Part shown: piece by piece, positions 8,735 to 16,668 of the stretch
Layout of the letters: every line of letters starts with the position of its first letter
Numbering within the stretch: position 1 is the first letter of the stretch
Assembly: GCF_003860585.1 (NCBI RefSeq)
Contig: NZ_CP034159.1
Location: 2,976,001 to 3,040,000 of the forward strand
Length of the DNA stretch: 64,000 nucleotides
Direction of reading: 5' to 3'
Source of the DNA: Kaistella carnis
Lineage (GTDB): Bacteria; Bacteroidota; Bacteroidia; Flavobacteriales; Weeksellaceae
Made by a program: the position numbers and the translations under genes
Notes under the pieces: generated by a model
Seen by the model: only the letters and a program-made list of their open reading frames with translations
Databases searched by the model: none
What the model was told of the DNA's origin: nothing

Positions 8735-9517
8735 ATGTCTAATGCTTCAACCTTATTCGCTTCTGTAAAAACATTTTTCTCGGAAATTGGAGATATCACT
8801 TTGTTTGGTGCGCGATTTTTTAGGGAAGTTCTATTACCGCCTTTCGAATTTAAAGAACTGATTAATCAATGTTATAATATTGGCAATCGGTCATTGCTGC
8901 TGGTTTCGGTAACTGGATTTATCTTAGGATTGGTATTTACGCTGCAATCCAGGCCAACTTTAGAACAGTTTGGTGCTGAATCCTGGATTCCTTCCATGAT
9001 CAGTATTTCTATTATTAGGGAAATTGGGCCGGTAATTATTGCGCTGATCTGTGCCGGTAGAATCGGGTCCGGAATCGGAGCAGAATTAGGTTCTATGCGA
9101 GTCACAGAGCAAATAGATGCGATGGAAGTTTCCGGTACGAACCCTTTTAAATATTTGGTCGTAACGCGGATCGCAGCGGCGACTTTAATGCTTCCACTTT
9201 TAGTGATTATCGGAGATTCCATCGCGCTGTTTGGTTCTGCAATCGTAGAAAATTTAAAATCGGATGTTTCCTATACTTTGTATTTCAGTAAAGTTTTCAA
9301 GGCCATTACATTTGGCGATATTATTCCTGCCACGATCAAAACATTTTTCTTTGGGTTTGCGATCGGTTTAATTGGATGTTTTAAAGGATATAATTGCGCG
9401 AAAGGAACCGTGGGTGTGGGAGAAGCTTCTAATGCTGCGGTCGTTTACACCTCGATGCTGATTTTTATAATTGACTTTATCGCGGTATTTGTAACTGATA
9501 TTATTTTTGATATTTAA
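8735..9517 (+). CDS. mlaE: MlaE-family lipid ABC transporter permease
   Basis: Inner-membrane permease of 260 residues from the MlaE/YrbE family, which moves phospholipids between inner and outer membrane together with an MCE protein. Several hydrophobic helices are visible, along with the family motif IREIGPVIIALICAGRIGSG and then GAELGSMRVTEQIDAMEV. The next two genes encode the ATPase and the MCE protein, with three-base gaps, giving a complete E-F-D core. The MlaB and MlaC partners of Proteobacteria are not present here. Whether transport is retrograde or anterograde cannot be told from sequence. Confidence 0.92.
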   Translation: MSNASTLFASVKTFFSEIGDITLFGARFFREVLLPPFEFKELINQCYNIGNRSLLLVSVTGFILGLVFTLQSRPTLEQFGAESWIPSMISISIIREIGPVIIALICAGRIGSGIGAELGSMRVTEQIDAMEVSGTNPFKYLVVTRIAAATLMLPLLVIIGDSIALFGSAIVENLKSDVSYTLYFSKVFKAITFGDIIPATIKTFFFGFAIGLIGCFKGYNCAKGTVGVGEASNAAVVYTSMLIFIIDFIAVFVTDIIFDI

Positions 9518-9520
9518 GAA

Positions 9521-10273
9521 ATGGAAGATAATACGTCGAAAAAAGTAGTTTTAGAACTGAAAAATATCACCAAAAGTTTTGGAGATAATCAGGTTTTAAA
9601 AGGTTTTAATTTAAAACTTTTTGAAGGTGAAAATTTGACCATTATGGGAAAATCCGGCTCCGGAAAATCGGTGATGGTTAAATGTCTGGTCGGTTTGATT
9701 CAGCCTGATGGAGGAAGTATCACCATCAATGGAGAAGATATTACCAAGATGGGACAAAAAGAACTCGATATTTTGAGAACCGAGATTGGATTTCTCTTTC
9801 AGGGAAGTGCTTTGTATGATTCCATGACCGTTCGGGAGAATTTAGAATTTCCCTTAAGAAGACATAAAGATAAAATTAAAGATTTTACCGATACAGAAAA
9901 TTTAGTAAAAGGAGCTTTAGAAGATGTTGGTCTGGCTAAAACCATCGATTTAATGCCGTCTGAACTTTCCGGCGGAATGCAGAGAAGGGTGGCGCTTGCA
10001 AGAGCTTTGATCCTAAAACCCAAAATCCTTATGTATGACGAACCTACAACGGGTTTGGATCCGATTACTTCAAAAGAAATTATTGAACTTTTAAGAAATA
10101 TTCAGATAAAATATAAAACTTCTTCCATCATCATCACGCATGATGTAGATTGCGCTCGGGTAATTTCGAACCGCATGATATTACTGGTGGATGGAATTAA
10201 TTATGCAGAAGGAACTTACGAGGAGCTTTTAAAATCAAATGATCCACAAGTTCAGGCCTTCTTTAAAAATTAA
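9521..10273 (+). CDS. mlaF: MlaF-family ABC transporter ATPase
   Basis: Cytoplasmic ATPase of 250 residues for the MlaE permease. Walker A is GKSGSGKSV near residue 43, the signature is LSGGMQRRVALARAL, and Walker B is ILMYDEPTTGLDP with the H-loop in IITHDV. The Q-loop segment FLFQGSALYDSMTVRENLEFPL is typical of MlaF/MKL proteins. It starts three bases after mlaE and ends three bases before mlaD, so it is surely in the same operon. Confidence 0.93.
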   Translation: MEDNTSKKVVLELKNITKSFGDNQVLKGFNLKLFEGENLTIMGKSGSGKSVMVKCLVGLIQPDGGSITINGEDITKMGQKELDILRTEIGFLFQGSALYDSMTVRENLEFPLRRHKDKIKDFTDTENLVKGALEDVGLAKTIDLMPSELSGGMQRRVALARALILKPKILMYDEPTTGLDPITSKEIIELLRNIQIKYKTSSIIITHDVDCARVISNRMILLVDGINYAEGTYEELLKSNDPQVQAFFKN

Positions 10274-10276
10274 ATT

Positions 10277-11275
10277 ATGGAAAAATCTACCTCAAAAAAG
10301 ATGAATGTCGGCATCTTCGTCGTACTTGGGACAATTCTTCTCGTTACCGCATTGTATTTTGTAGGGAAGCGACAAAATCTCTTCAGCAAAAACATTCAGT
10401 TATATGCGGTTTTTACAGATGTAAGTGGTTTGCAAATCGGTAATAATGTGCGCTATTCCGGCGTGAATGTTGGGAACGTGAGTAAAATTGAAATGAAAGC
10501 GGAAGGGAAAATTAGGGTGGAAATGTCGGTAAACGAACCGGCTGCGAGATTTATAAAAAAAGATGCAGTTGCCTCAATTGCTTCAGACGGTTTAGTGGGA
10601 AGCATGGTTGTTAATCTTGTTCCGGGAGAAGATAAAACAGCGACAAAAGTGGTTTCCGGAGACCAAATTCAGATAAAAACGAAGATCACGGTTGATGAAA
10701 TACTTGAAACCTTTAGTAAAACCAATGAGAGCGCTGCTTTAATAACTTCAGATCTGGCGATAATTACGCATCAGGTTGTGGGCGGAAAAGGTGCTTTGGG
10801 TGCAATATTGAGTGATTCTTCCCTCGAGTACGATCTGCGCAAATCTGTTGCTGCCTTGAAACAAACTGCGGAAGGAACAAATAGAGCAATGGCACAGGTA
10901 AATGCGATCATCGGAAAAATAAATTACGATCAAAGCGCCGTGGCAGTCCTATTGAGCGACCCAAAATCACGACAGCAAATTCAAAGTGTTTTTGCTAATC
11001 TGGAAAAATCCAGCAATGATATTAATAATGTTTCTAAAAACTTAGAAGATTATGTGGCCGAAATTAAAGCCGGAAAAGGCTCCCTGAACTATATAACCAA
11101 AGACGAAAGTCTGAAGAAAAATATAGATTCTACCGTTGTTAATGTAAAAGAAGCTACGGATAAACTCAATCAAAATATGGAAGTGTTGAAACATAATTTC
11201 CTCTTCCGTGGATATTTTAGAAAGCTCGACAAGCAGAAAGCAAAAGACTTGAAGGAAGAGGAAGTGAAGCAATAA
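10277..11275 (+). CDS. mlaD: MCE domain protein MlaD
   Basis: Membrane-anchored substrate-binding subunit of the Mla-type transporter, 332 residues. One N-terminal transmembrane helix (about 10-28) is followed by an MCE domain (about 38-116) with FTDVSGLQIGNNVRYSGVNVG and ending MVVNLVPG. The remainder, about 200 residues, is helical and polar with tandem-like segments (ALGAILSD, SAVAVLLSD, GSLNYITKD), and could form the periplasmic tube or bridge seen in longer MCE proteins. It is longer than E. coli MlaD (about 180 residues). It is the last gene of the operon. Confidence 0.9.
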   Translation: MEKSTSKKMNVGIFVVLGTILLVTALYFVGKRQNLFSKNIQLYAVFTDVSGLQIGNNVRYSGVNVGNVSKIEMKAEGKIRVEMSVNEPAARFIKKDAVASIASDGLVGSMVVNLVPGEDKTATKVVSGDQIQIKTKITVDEILETFSKTNESAALITSDLAIITHQVVGGKGALGAILSDSSLEYDLRKSVAALKQTAEGTNRAMAQVNAIIGKINYDQSAVAVLLSDPKSRQQIQSVFANLEKSSNDINNVSKNLEDYVAEIKAGKGSLNYITKDESLKKNIDSTVVNVKEATDKLNQNMEVLKHNFLFRGYFRKLDKQKAKDLKEEEVKQ

Positions 11276-11377
11276 GCATCATTTCCATACCTCTTCCACG
11301 GAAATGATGATTCCTTTAGGTACGGCAAAGAAATGCAGAACGAGTAAAAATCAACTTATTTTACCGAAATTTGTCGC

Positions 11378-11968
11378 ATGATTTTAGAAAAAGAAATAGA
11401 ATTTATTCTCGCATTAGATGCCTTGAAAAGTGTCAATCGCAGAAATTTCAACCTTGATAATTCCCGTCGCGAAAATACCGCCGAACACAGTTGGCAAATT
11501 GTCGTGTTTGCACAGATCCTTTTACCTTACGCGAAAAATAAAGAGCAAATTGATCTTTTAAGAGTGATAAGAATGCTTTCTATACACGATGTAGTGGAAA
11601 TAGAAGCAGGTGACACTTTTATTTTTGATGAAAGCGCAATGACGGGAAAATACGAACGTGAATTGGAAGCTGCAAAAAAAACATTCGGTGTTTTAAATGG
11701 ACCATTAAGTTCAGACTTTCTAAACCTCTGGATTGAGTTTGAAGCTGAAGAAACTCCCGATGCCATCTTCGCCTGCGCAGTCGATAGAATTATGCCTTTT
11801 CTGCTGAATGTATATGGTTCCGGCAAAAGTTGGACAGAAGCTGGGGTGAAAGTCTCACAAGTAGAAAATATTGTCGGCACCGCCGTTAAACGAGCCTCGA
11901 AAGAATTGGGTGATGCCTTTGATATTTTGCTTAACAAAGCCTTGTATCAAGGGAAATTGACTGAGTAA
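11378..11968 (+). CDS. HD domain hydrolase, YfbR-like
   Basis: Metal-dependent phosphohydrolase of 196 residues. The HD metal site is visible as NTAEHSWQ (His37), SIHDVVEIEAGD (His70-Asp71) and a late aspartate in CAVDRIMPF. The arrangement resembles the YfbR/HDDC2 group, which hydrolyses deoxynucleoside 5'-monophosphates. That substrate is inferred from the family only. It stands alone between the mla operon and mutS2 and ends 22 bases before a bidirectional terminator. Confidence 0.82.
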   Translation: MILEKEIEFILALDALKSVNRRNFNLDNSRRENTAEHSWQIVVFAQILLPYAKNKEQIDLLRVIRMLSIHDVVEIEAGDTFIFDESAMTGKYERELEAAKKTFGVLNGPLSSDFLNLWIEFEAEETPDAIFACAVDRIMPFLLNVYGSGKSWTEAGVKVSQVENIVGTAVKRASKELGDAFDILLNKALYQGKLTE

Positions 11969-11989
11969 ATTATTCTATAATAACAATGA

Positions 11990-12027
11990 AAAAATGCGAG
12001 ACCTTTTACGATCTCGCATTTTTATTT
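11990..12027. terminator. bidirectional terminator
   Basis: The stem AAAAATGCGAGA pairs with TCTCGCATTTTT around a 10-base loop. It has T-runs on both strands and lies between the convergent HD hydrolase and mutS2. Confidence 0.85.
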
Positions 12028-12068
12028 TAAAGTTTCTGGAAATTTAAAATTCATCATTTATAATTTCT

Positions 12069-14219
12069 TTAAATCCGCTCCAGTTCATCACCGCTTATTT
12101 GCGTTTTAAAAGTCCCGTAATTCACAGAAACCTTTCCGTTCTTTTCGATTTTCTCGATGGTGCCTACACTGGTTGAGCCGGGAATTCTTACCCTTTGTCC
12201 AACTTTCATCCAAATAGCGCGTTCTTTTTGGCGTTTGTCTTCCAGTCTTTCGTTTGTTTCCTCGATCTTCTCCTGCACATCCACTTTCTTTAACTGCTGC
12301 GTAATTTTTCTTTTTACAACCTGCATGCGTTTCGTTTCATCTTTATCCGCGCCCAGTTTTCGGAATTTTTCCTGCTCCAGAATTTTCACAAAATCAGCAA
12401 CTACCAATTTCCTCGATTTTCCTTTTACATAAGAATCAATGAAGGCTTCAATCTTATTTCCAAACTGTAATTTCCGATGTTCGTCTTCATAAAGTTTTTG
12501 AAAATTAAAAAGCTTTTGTTGCAGTTGGTCATTCAGCTTTTCAAGATTTTCTTTTTTGTTTTGCGTAGAATCTCTTTTTTCCGCCAAATCGGTTTTTATT
12601 TTTTCGACTTCAAATTTTTCCTGCTGTAATTTTACAATCGTTTTATCCAGATTCACGATGTCGTGTTCTACTTTTTTCTTCGCAGACTCGATGATGAATT
12701 TTGGGATTTTATTTTTCTCCGCCACTTCAAAAGTAAAGGAACTTCCGGCTTGGCCAACCTCTAATTTGTACAGTGGTTCCAAGGAATTTTCGTCAAAAAG
12801 CATGGCCGCATTTGTGGCGTGCGGAAGTTGCTCAATGACCAGTTTTATATTCGTGTAATGTGTGGTAATAATGGAAAAACTTTTTTTGTCGTAAAAGAAT
12901 TCCAGAAAACTTTCAGCTAATGAGCCTCCAAGTTCCGGATCCGAACCTGTTCCAAATTCGTCAATCAGTAAAAGCGTTTTTGAATTGGCTTCTTTAATGA
13001 TCTTCGCCATTTTCTTCAATCGCGAAGAATATGTAGAAAGATGGTTCTCAATGGATTGATTATCACCAATATCCGTCATTAATTTTTCAAAGAAAAACAT
13101 CTCAGATTTCGGATGAACAGGAACTAAAATCCCACTCTGAATCATCAATTGCAACAGTCCAACCGTTTTTAAAGTAATTGATTTTCCACCTGCATTCGGT
13201 CCCGAAATACAGAGAATCCTGTTCTGTTCCGTTAAAGTTAAAGTTTGCGGAAAGATCTTTTTCTTTTCCACCTGATTACGGATCAACAAAAGCGGATGAA
13301 AAGCATTCACCAAACGCATGGTTCGGTGACGGTTGATTTTTGGTAAAATTCCGCCTATTTTCTCCGCAAATTTGGCTTTCGCTCTGGTGAGGTCTAAATC
13401 GAAAATATATTTTTGATACGAGTAGAGTTGTGGCTGAAATTCGGAGATCTCAAAGGTCAATTTTCGTAAGATTTTATCAACTTCTTTTTTCTCTTCCTCA
13501 ATATCTTCGCGTAATTTAAACTGATGTTTTACGACAGATTCCGGCTGAATATAAGTAATTGAACCTGTTTTAGAAACTCCTAAAACACGGCCCGGAACTC
13601 TTTTCTTGTAAGCAGACTTCACGGCCAAAACCCGCTGATCATCCATAATACTCTCCCGAATATCGTCTAAATAATCCGTAGAAGTAAGTGCGGTAAGTGT
13701 TCGGTTAAAGTTTTCCTGAATGGCTTTTCTGGCGTGCGAAATATCAGTACGTAAAGCTTTAAGAATAGGCGAGGAGTCACTTTTTACTTCTCCAAACCGG
13801 TTAAAAACTTTATCAATTTTATCCACGATTTCTTTGCGGAATTCCAAATCTTTAACATCGTTTTTTAGGTAAAGAAATAAATCTTCATAAGCAGGATAAA
13901 ATTTTTGAAGCCTTGCAATCTGTTCGGTGAGGCTTTTAATTTTTAAAAATGAAGTATTATCTAACCGATAATTTTCGATCAGCATCAGTTTTAGTTCTTC
14001 TTCAATATCTTCGTATTCATTGAAGGGAATCGCGTTGCCACTTTCAAAACTGGATAAATATTCAGCTACTTTTTTTAAAGAAATTTCAGCTTCTTCAATA
14101 TTAAAGGGACGGATTCCTGCAATTTTTTCTGCAATTTTCTTTGAGAAAGCAAAGGGAGAAATTTCCGCCAAAAGTTCGGGAAATTCCAGTTCGTTTAAAT
14201 CTTCGGTTTGTATATGCAC
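12069..14219 (-). CDS. mutS2: MutS2-type ATPase lacking the Smr domain
   Basis: Homologue of MutS2, about 716 residues. MutS2 proteins act on recombination intermediates or rescue collided ribosomes rather than doing mismatch repair. The MutS core and ATPase are intact: Walker A ISGPNAGGKSITLKTVG, Walker B LLIDEFGTGSDPELGGSLAE, and TTHYTNIK. A long coiled coil follows, then a KOW/SH3-like end (VGQRVRIPGSTSVGTIEKI). The usual C-terminal Smr nuclease domain is absent. The start is placed at GTG 14219, because the family N terminus is near EDLNELEFPELL and because a TAAATTTG box at 14223-14230 puts transcription start at about that codon. A TTG two codons upstream lies inside the box. Confidence 0.88.
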   Translation of the reverse strand: MHIQTEDLNELEFPELLAEISPFAFSKKIAEKIAGIRPFNIEEAEISLKKVAEYLSSFESGNAIPFNEYEDIEEELKLMLIENYRLDNTSFLKIKSLTEQIARLQKFYPAYEDLFLYLKNDVKDLEFRKEIVDKIDKVFNRFGEVKSDSSPILKALRTDISHARKAIQENFNRTLTALTSTDYLDDIRESIMDDQRVLAVKSAYKKRVPGRVLGVSKTGSITYIQPESVVKHQFKLREDIEEEKKEVDKILRKLTFEISEFQPQLYSYQKYIFDLDLTRAKAKFAEKIGGILPKINRHRTMRLVNAFHPLLLIRNQVEKKKIFPQTLTLTEQNRILCISGPNAGGKSITLKTVGLLQLMIQSGILVPVHPKSEMFFFEKLMTDIGDNQSIENHLSTYSSRLKKMAKIIKEANSKTLLLIDEFGTGSDPELGGSLAESFLEFFYDKKSFSIITTHYTNIKLVIEQLPHATNAAMLFDENSLEPLYKLEVGQAGSSFTFEVAEKNKIPKFIIESAKKKVEHDIVNLDKTIVKLQQEKFEVEKIKTDLAEKRDSTQNKKENLEKLNDQLQQKLFNFQKLYEDEHRKLQFGNKIEAFIDSYVKGKSRKLVVADFVKILEQEKFRKLGADKDETKRMQVVKRKITQQLKKVDVQEKIEETNERLEDKRQKERAIWMKVGQRVRIPGSTSVGTIEKIEKNGKVSVNYGTFKTQISGDELERI

Positions 14220-14222
14220 ACG

Positions 14223-14230
14223 CAAATTTA
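14223..14230 (-). promoter_or_regulatory. -7 promoter box of mutS2, leaderless
   Basis: TAAATTTG on the minus strand matches TAnnTTTG and ends four bases before the GTG at 14219. This supports a leaderless start. Confidence 0.5.
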
Positions 14231-14303
14231 ATGAGATAATTTGATAATGTAGGTATCTGAAAACGGATGCGTTAAGAAATTTTGAAAATTCTATCTTTGA
14301 AAA

Positions 14304-14810
14304 ATGAAGTTTGAGACGGAGCGGTTAATTTTGAGAACAATTACAGAATACGATGCAGTCGAAATTTTTTCGATAAGAAGCAATTCAGAAATTAATCGGT
14401 TTCTCCATCGAATTCCACCGAAAAATTCTTTTGAAGCGCTGGATTTTATTTTAAATATTAAAAGAAAAACACTCAATAAGGAAATTTTGTTTTTCGGAAT
14501 ATCCTGTCGTACTCAACCACAATTATTGGGCACCATTTGTCTCTGGAATTTTTCTGAAGATCGAGAAATTGCAGAATTGGGTTATGAATTGTTGCCCAAT
14601 TATCATGGCAAAGGATTGATGTCGGAAGCTGTAGCTTTTATTTTAAAATTTGGTTTTCAGCAATTAAATTTAAATAAGATAGAGGCTTTTACCAATAAAA
14701 ACAATGTGAATTCCATTTCTCTTTTGGGAAAATTTAATTTTATTTTAAATGAAAATAGAAAGGATAGAAATTATCCGGAAAACAGTATTTTTGAATTGCA
14801 TAAGATTTAA
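14304..14810 (+). CDS. GNAT family acetyltransferase, RimJ/RimL-like
   Basis: Acetyltransferase of 168 residues. The opening MKFETERLILRTITEYDAV is the hallmark of the RimJ/RimL/SpeG-like branch (ETERLxLR). The central GYELLPNYHGKGLMSEAV is motif A for acetyl-CoA binding, and LNKIEAFTNKNNVNSISLLGKF is motif B. Proteins of this branch acetylate protein N termini, aminoglycosides or polyamines; nothing here points to the substrate. It is divergent from mutS2 and followed 32 bases later by ung. Confidence 0.85.
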   Translation: MKFETERLILRTITEYDAVEIFSIRSNSEINRFLHRIPPKNSFEALDFILNIKRKTLNKEILFFGISCRTQPQLLGTICLWNFSEDREIAELGYELLPNYHGKGLMSEAVAFILKFGFQQLNLNKIEAFTNKNNVNSISLLGKFNFILNENRKDRNYPENSIFELHKI

Positions 14811-14842
14811 TTTGTCCCTTAATAAATATTTAAAATTATCCT

Positions 14843-15484
14843 ATGGATTGGAATGAGGTTTTAGCGCCCATAAAAAACACCGAATATTTTGATCAGTTGT
14901 GGTCAAATGTTAAAAAGGAGTATGAAACAGAAAAATGTTTTCCTCCGAAGAAACAGATTTTTCGAGCATTAGAACTGACTCCTTTTGAAGAAGTTAAGGT
15001 TGTTATTATCGGGCAAGATCCTTATCATAACGATTTTCAGGCTAATGGATTGTGTTTTTCGGTTTCCGAACAAGTAACTGCGCCGCCTTCTCTTAAAAAT
15101 ATTTTTAAAGAATTGCAGGACGATTTGGGAATTGTACGAACTAAAAAGGAATTGGATGACTGGGCAGAACAGGGAGTTTTACTTTTGAACGCTACCTTAA
15201 CCGTGAAAGCTCACACGCCGAATTCACATAAAAATCTAGGCTGGGAAAAACTGACTGATTTTATCATCAAAGAAATTTCGGATCGAAAAGAGAATGTTGT
15301 TTTTGTTTTATGGGGCGCTTTTGCACAAAAAAAAGAGGAATTAATCAATTCCTCTAAACATCTTATCGTTAAATCTGCGCATCCTTCGCCGTTTTCAGTA
15401 TATCGTGGCTTTTATGGAAGCAAACCTTTTTCTCAAATTAATGAGTATTTAAAATCCAAAAATATTGATCCTATTTGCTGGTAG
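14843..15484 (+). CDS. ung: uracil-DNA glycosylase, family 1
   Basis: Removes uracil from DNA to start base excision repair; 213 residues. The water-activating motif GQDPYHND contains Asp59, the uracil-stacking LCFSV follows, and the minor-groove HPSP loop begins at His180 with the leucine-intercalation region after it. LLLNATLTV contains the uracil-recognition asparagine. Length and motif spacing are normal for Ung. The 3' end overlaps the convergent lipoprotein gene by 14 bases. It may be co-transcribed with the upstream GNAT gene. Confidence 0.96.
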   Translation: MDWNEVLAPIKNTEYFDQLWSNVKKEYETEKCFPPKKQIFRALELTPFEEVKVVIIGQDPYHNDFQANGLCFSVSEQVTAPPSLKNIFKELQDDLGIVRTKKELDDWAEQGVLLLNATLTVKAHTPNSHKNLGWEKLTDFIIKEISDRKENVVFVLWGAFAQKKEELINSSKHLIVKSAHPSPFSVYRGFYGSKPFSQINEYLKSKNIDPICW

Positions 15485-16103
15485 TTCCACCACGTTGCGT
15501 TTTAGAATCCACAGGATTTCCTTTTTCAAACTTCAAAGCGATCTTATAACTTCCTTTTAAGGCATTAAAACCTTTTGCAGAGGTTGTTTCGGGCGTTACT
15601 TCAACCAAAGAAATTGCGTATCCGTTAAATTCCTGCGTGGTATAATAGCCTTTACTTGCATTATCAGTTGTGCTGATTTTTAACGTCACCGGACGCGTAT
15701 ACGTGCCCATCAATTCGATTTCCGCCGTAGCATTTCCCGCCCAAACGCATTGTACTCCTTTTGGGCAACGACTGTCTTCTACCAGTCGTTTGAAGGTAAC
15801 ATTCATATCATATTCTTTCAGGAATTTGTTTTCCCCTTCTTTTAAATAGATCACGCCTGCTTTATCGGTGCTGGCTTGCTGTTGTTCTTTTTTTGCAGTG
15901 TCCAGTGCCTCCTGATCTGGAGGTAAACCGGTTGACATCTCCGGTTCTCCTTTTTTAGGTTGAGTCATGGTCGTGGTTTGCGTGTTGGTTTGTACTTCGT
16001 TTTGCGTAACATTTGTCGCAGTTTCCGTTTTGGCAGCATTCTGAGTTTGGCAGGTTGCCAAAGAAAAGAGCGTCATCGAGGTGAGTAATAATCTGTGTAT
16101 CAT
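15471..16103 (-). CDS. putative lipoprotein with a CPKGVQCVWAG motif
   Basis: Protein of 210 residues with unknown function. The N terminus MIHRLLLTSMTLFSLATC resembles a lipoprotein signal with Cys18, although threonine at -1 is atypical. A Thr/Gln-rich linker of about 70 residues follows, and then a beta-rich domain containing DSRCPKGVQCVWAGNATAE. The same RCP-(x)4-C-(I/V)WAG signature occurs in small uncharacterised lipoproteins of many Bacteroidota (from recall). The two cysteines could form a disulfide. It is followed in the same direction by nothing closer than ung, whose 3' end it overlaps by 14 bases, and it lies four bases after the DUF456 gene, so those two are probably an operon. 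Confidence 0.65.
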   Translation of the reverse strand: MIHRLLLTSMTLFSLATCQTQNAAKTETATNVTQNEVQTNTQTTTMTQPKKGEPEMSTGLPPDQEALDTAKKEQQQASTDKAGVIYLKEGENKFLKEYDMNVTFKRLVEDSRCPKGVQCVWAGNATAEIELMGTYTRPVTLKISTTDNASKGYYTTQEFNGYAISLVEVTPETTSAKGFNALKGSYKIALKFEKGNPVDSKTQRGGTTSK

Positions 16104-16107
16104 TGTT

Positions 16108-16599
16108 TTAATTTTTAAAGATATCTATCAAAACTACCAAAAACATTGCCAATCCTACAATGAAATTAAATCCTGTTCCGTAGAGGAAACCAATAAGCGC
16201 TCCTTTGGTTGAATTCCAGGCTTTCTTTTTATCATTTGCATCATGCAACAATTCGCCCACGAAAACCCCTAAAAACATTCCAATTAAAAAGCCAAAAGGA
16301 ACGGGAATAAAAAACATACCCACGAGTGTACCTACGACCGAACCTATACTTCCCCAGCGCGTTCCCCCATATTTACGATTGGTTCTTGCAGGAATTACAT
16401 AATTTAAAATAGCGGAAAGAATGGTAAGAAAGACAAAAATCCAGATATAAATCATGGATATTGGTGAATCTGTTCCAAACTTATAAATTAGTAAACCGCA
16501 TAAGCTTAAAAGTAAACCGGGTAAAACAGGAAGAAAAGTTCCTAAAAGACCCAAAATTAGTAAAATAATACTCGCAAGCTGAATTAAAGACGTATCCAT
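16108..16599 (-). CDS. DUF456 family membrane protein
   Basis: Small inner-membrane protein of 163 residues with about four hydrophobic segments. The Gly-rich pattern typical of DUF456 is visible: LLGTFLPVLPGLLLSLCGLL near the N terminus, then GTRWGSIGSVVGTLVGMFF and GFLIGMFLGVFVGELL. The function of the family is unknown. It precedes the lipoprotein gene with a four-base gap. It is divergent from the mechanosensitive channel gene, and the two starts are only about 70 bases apart. Confidence 0.85.
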   Translation of the reverse strand: MDTSLIQLASIILLILGLLGTFLPVLPGLLLSLCGLLIYKFGTDSPISMIYIWIFVFLTILSAILNYVIPARTNRKYGGTRWGSIGSVVGTLVGMFFIPVPFGFLIGMFLGVFVGELLHDANDKKKAWNSTKGALIGFLYGTGFNFIVGLAMFLVVLIDIFKN

Positions 16600-16655
16600 A
16601 GGTACTAAATTTTGTTAAATGTACTTATAAATCTGCGAAAGACAAACGGATTTCT

Positions 16656-16663
16656 TATTTTTG
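16656..16663 (+). promoter_or_regulatory. -7 promoter box of the channel gene
   Basis: TATTTTTG lies five bases before ATG 16669. It supports that start over an upstream in-frame alternative and implies a leaderless mRNA. Confidence 0.55.
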
Positions 16664-16668
16664 CTGTG

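Noticed and set aside
11527..11937. A 136-codon open frame antisense to the HD hydrolase
   Set aside because: The HD motifs are intact on the plus strand and the antisense translation shows no recognisable feature.
16612..16668. An N-terminal extension of 19 residues on the mechanosensitive channel
   Set aside because: A consensus -7 box lies inside this stretch, and the ATG at 16669 directly follows it.
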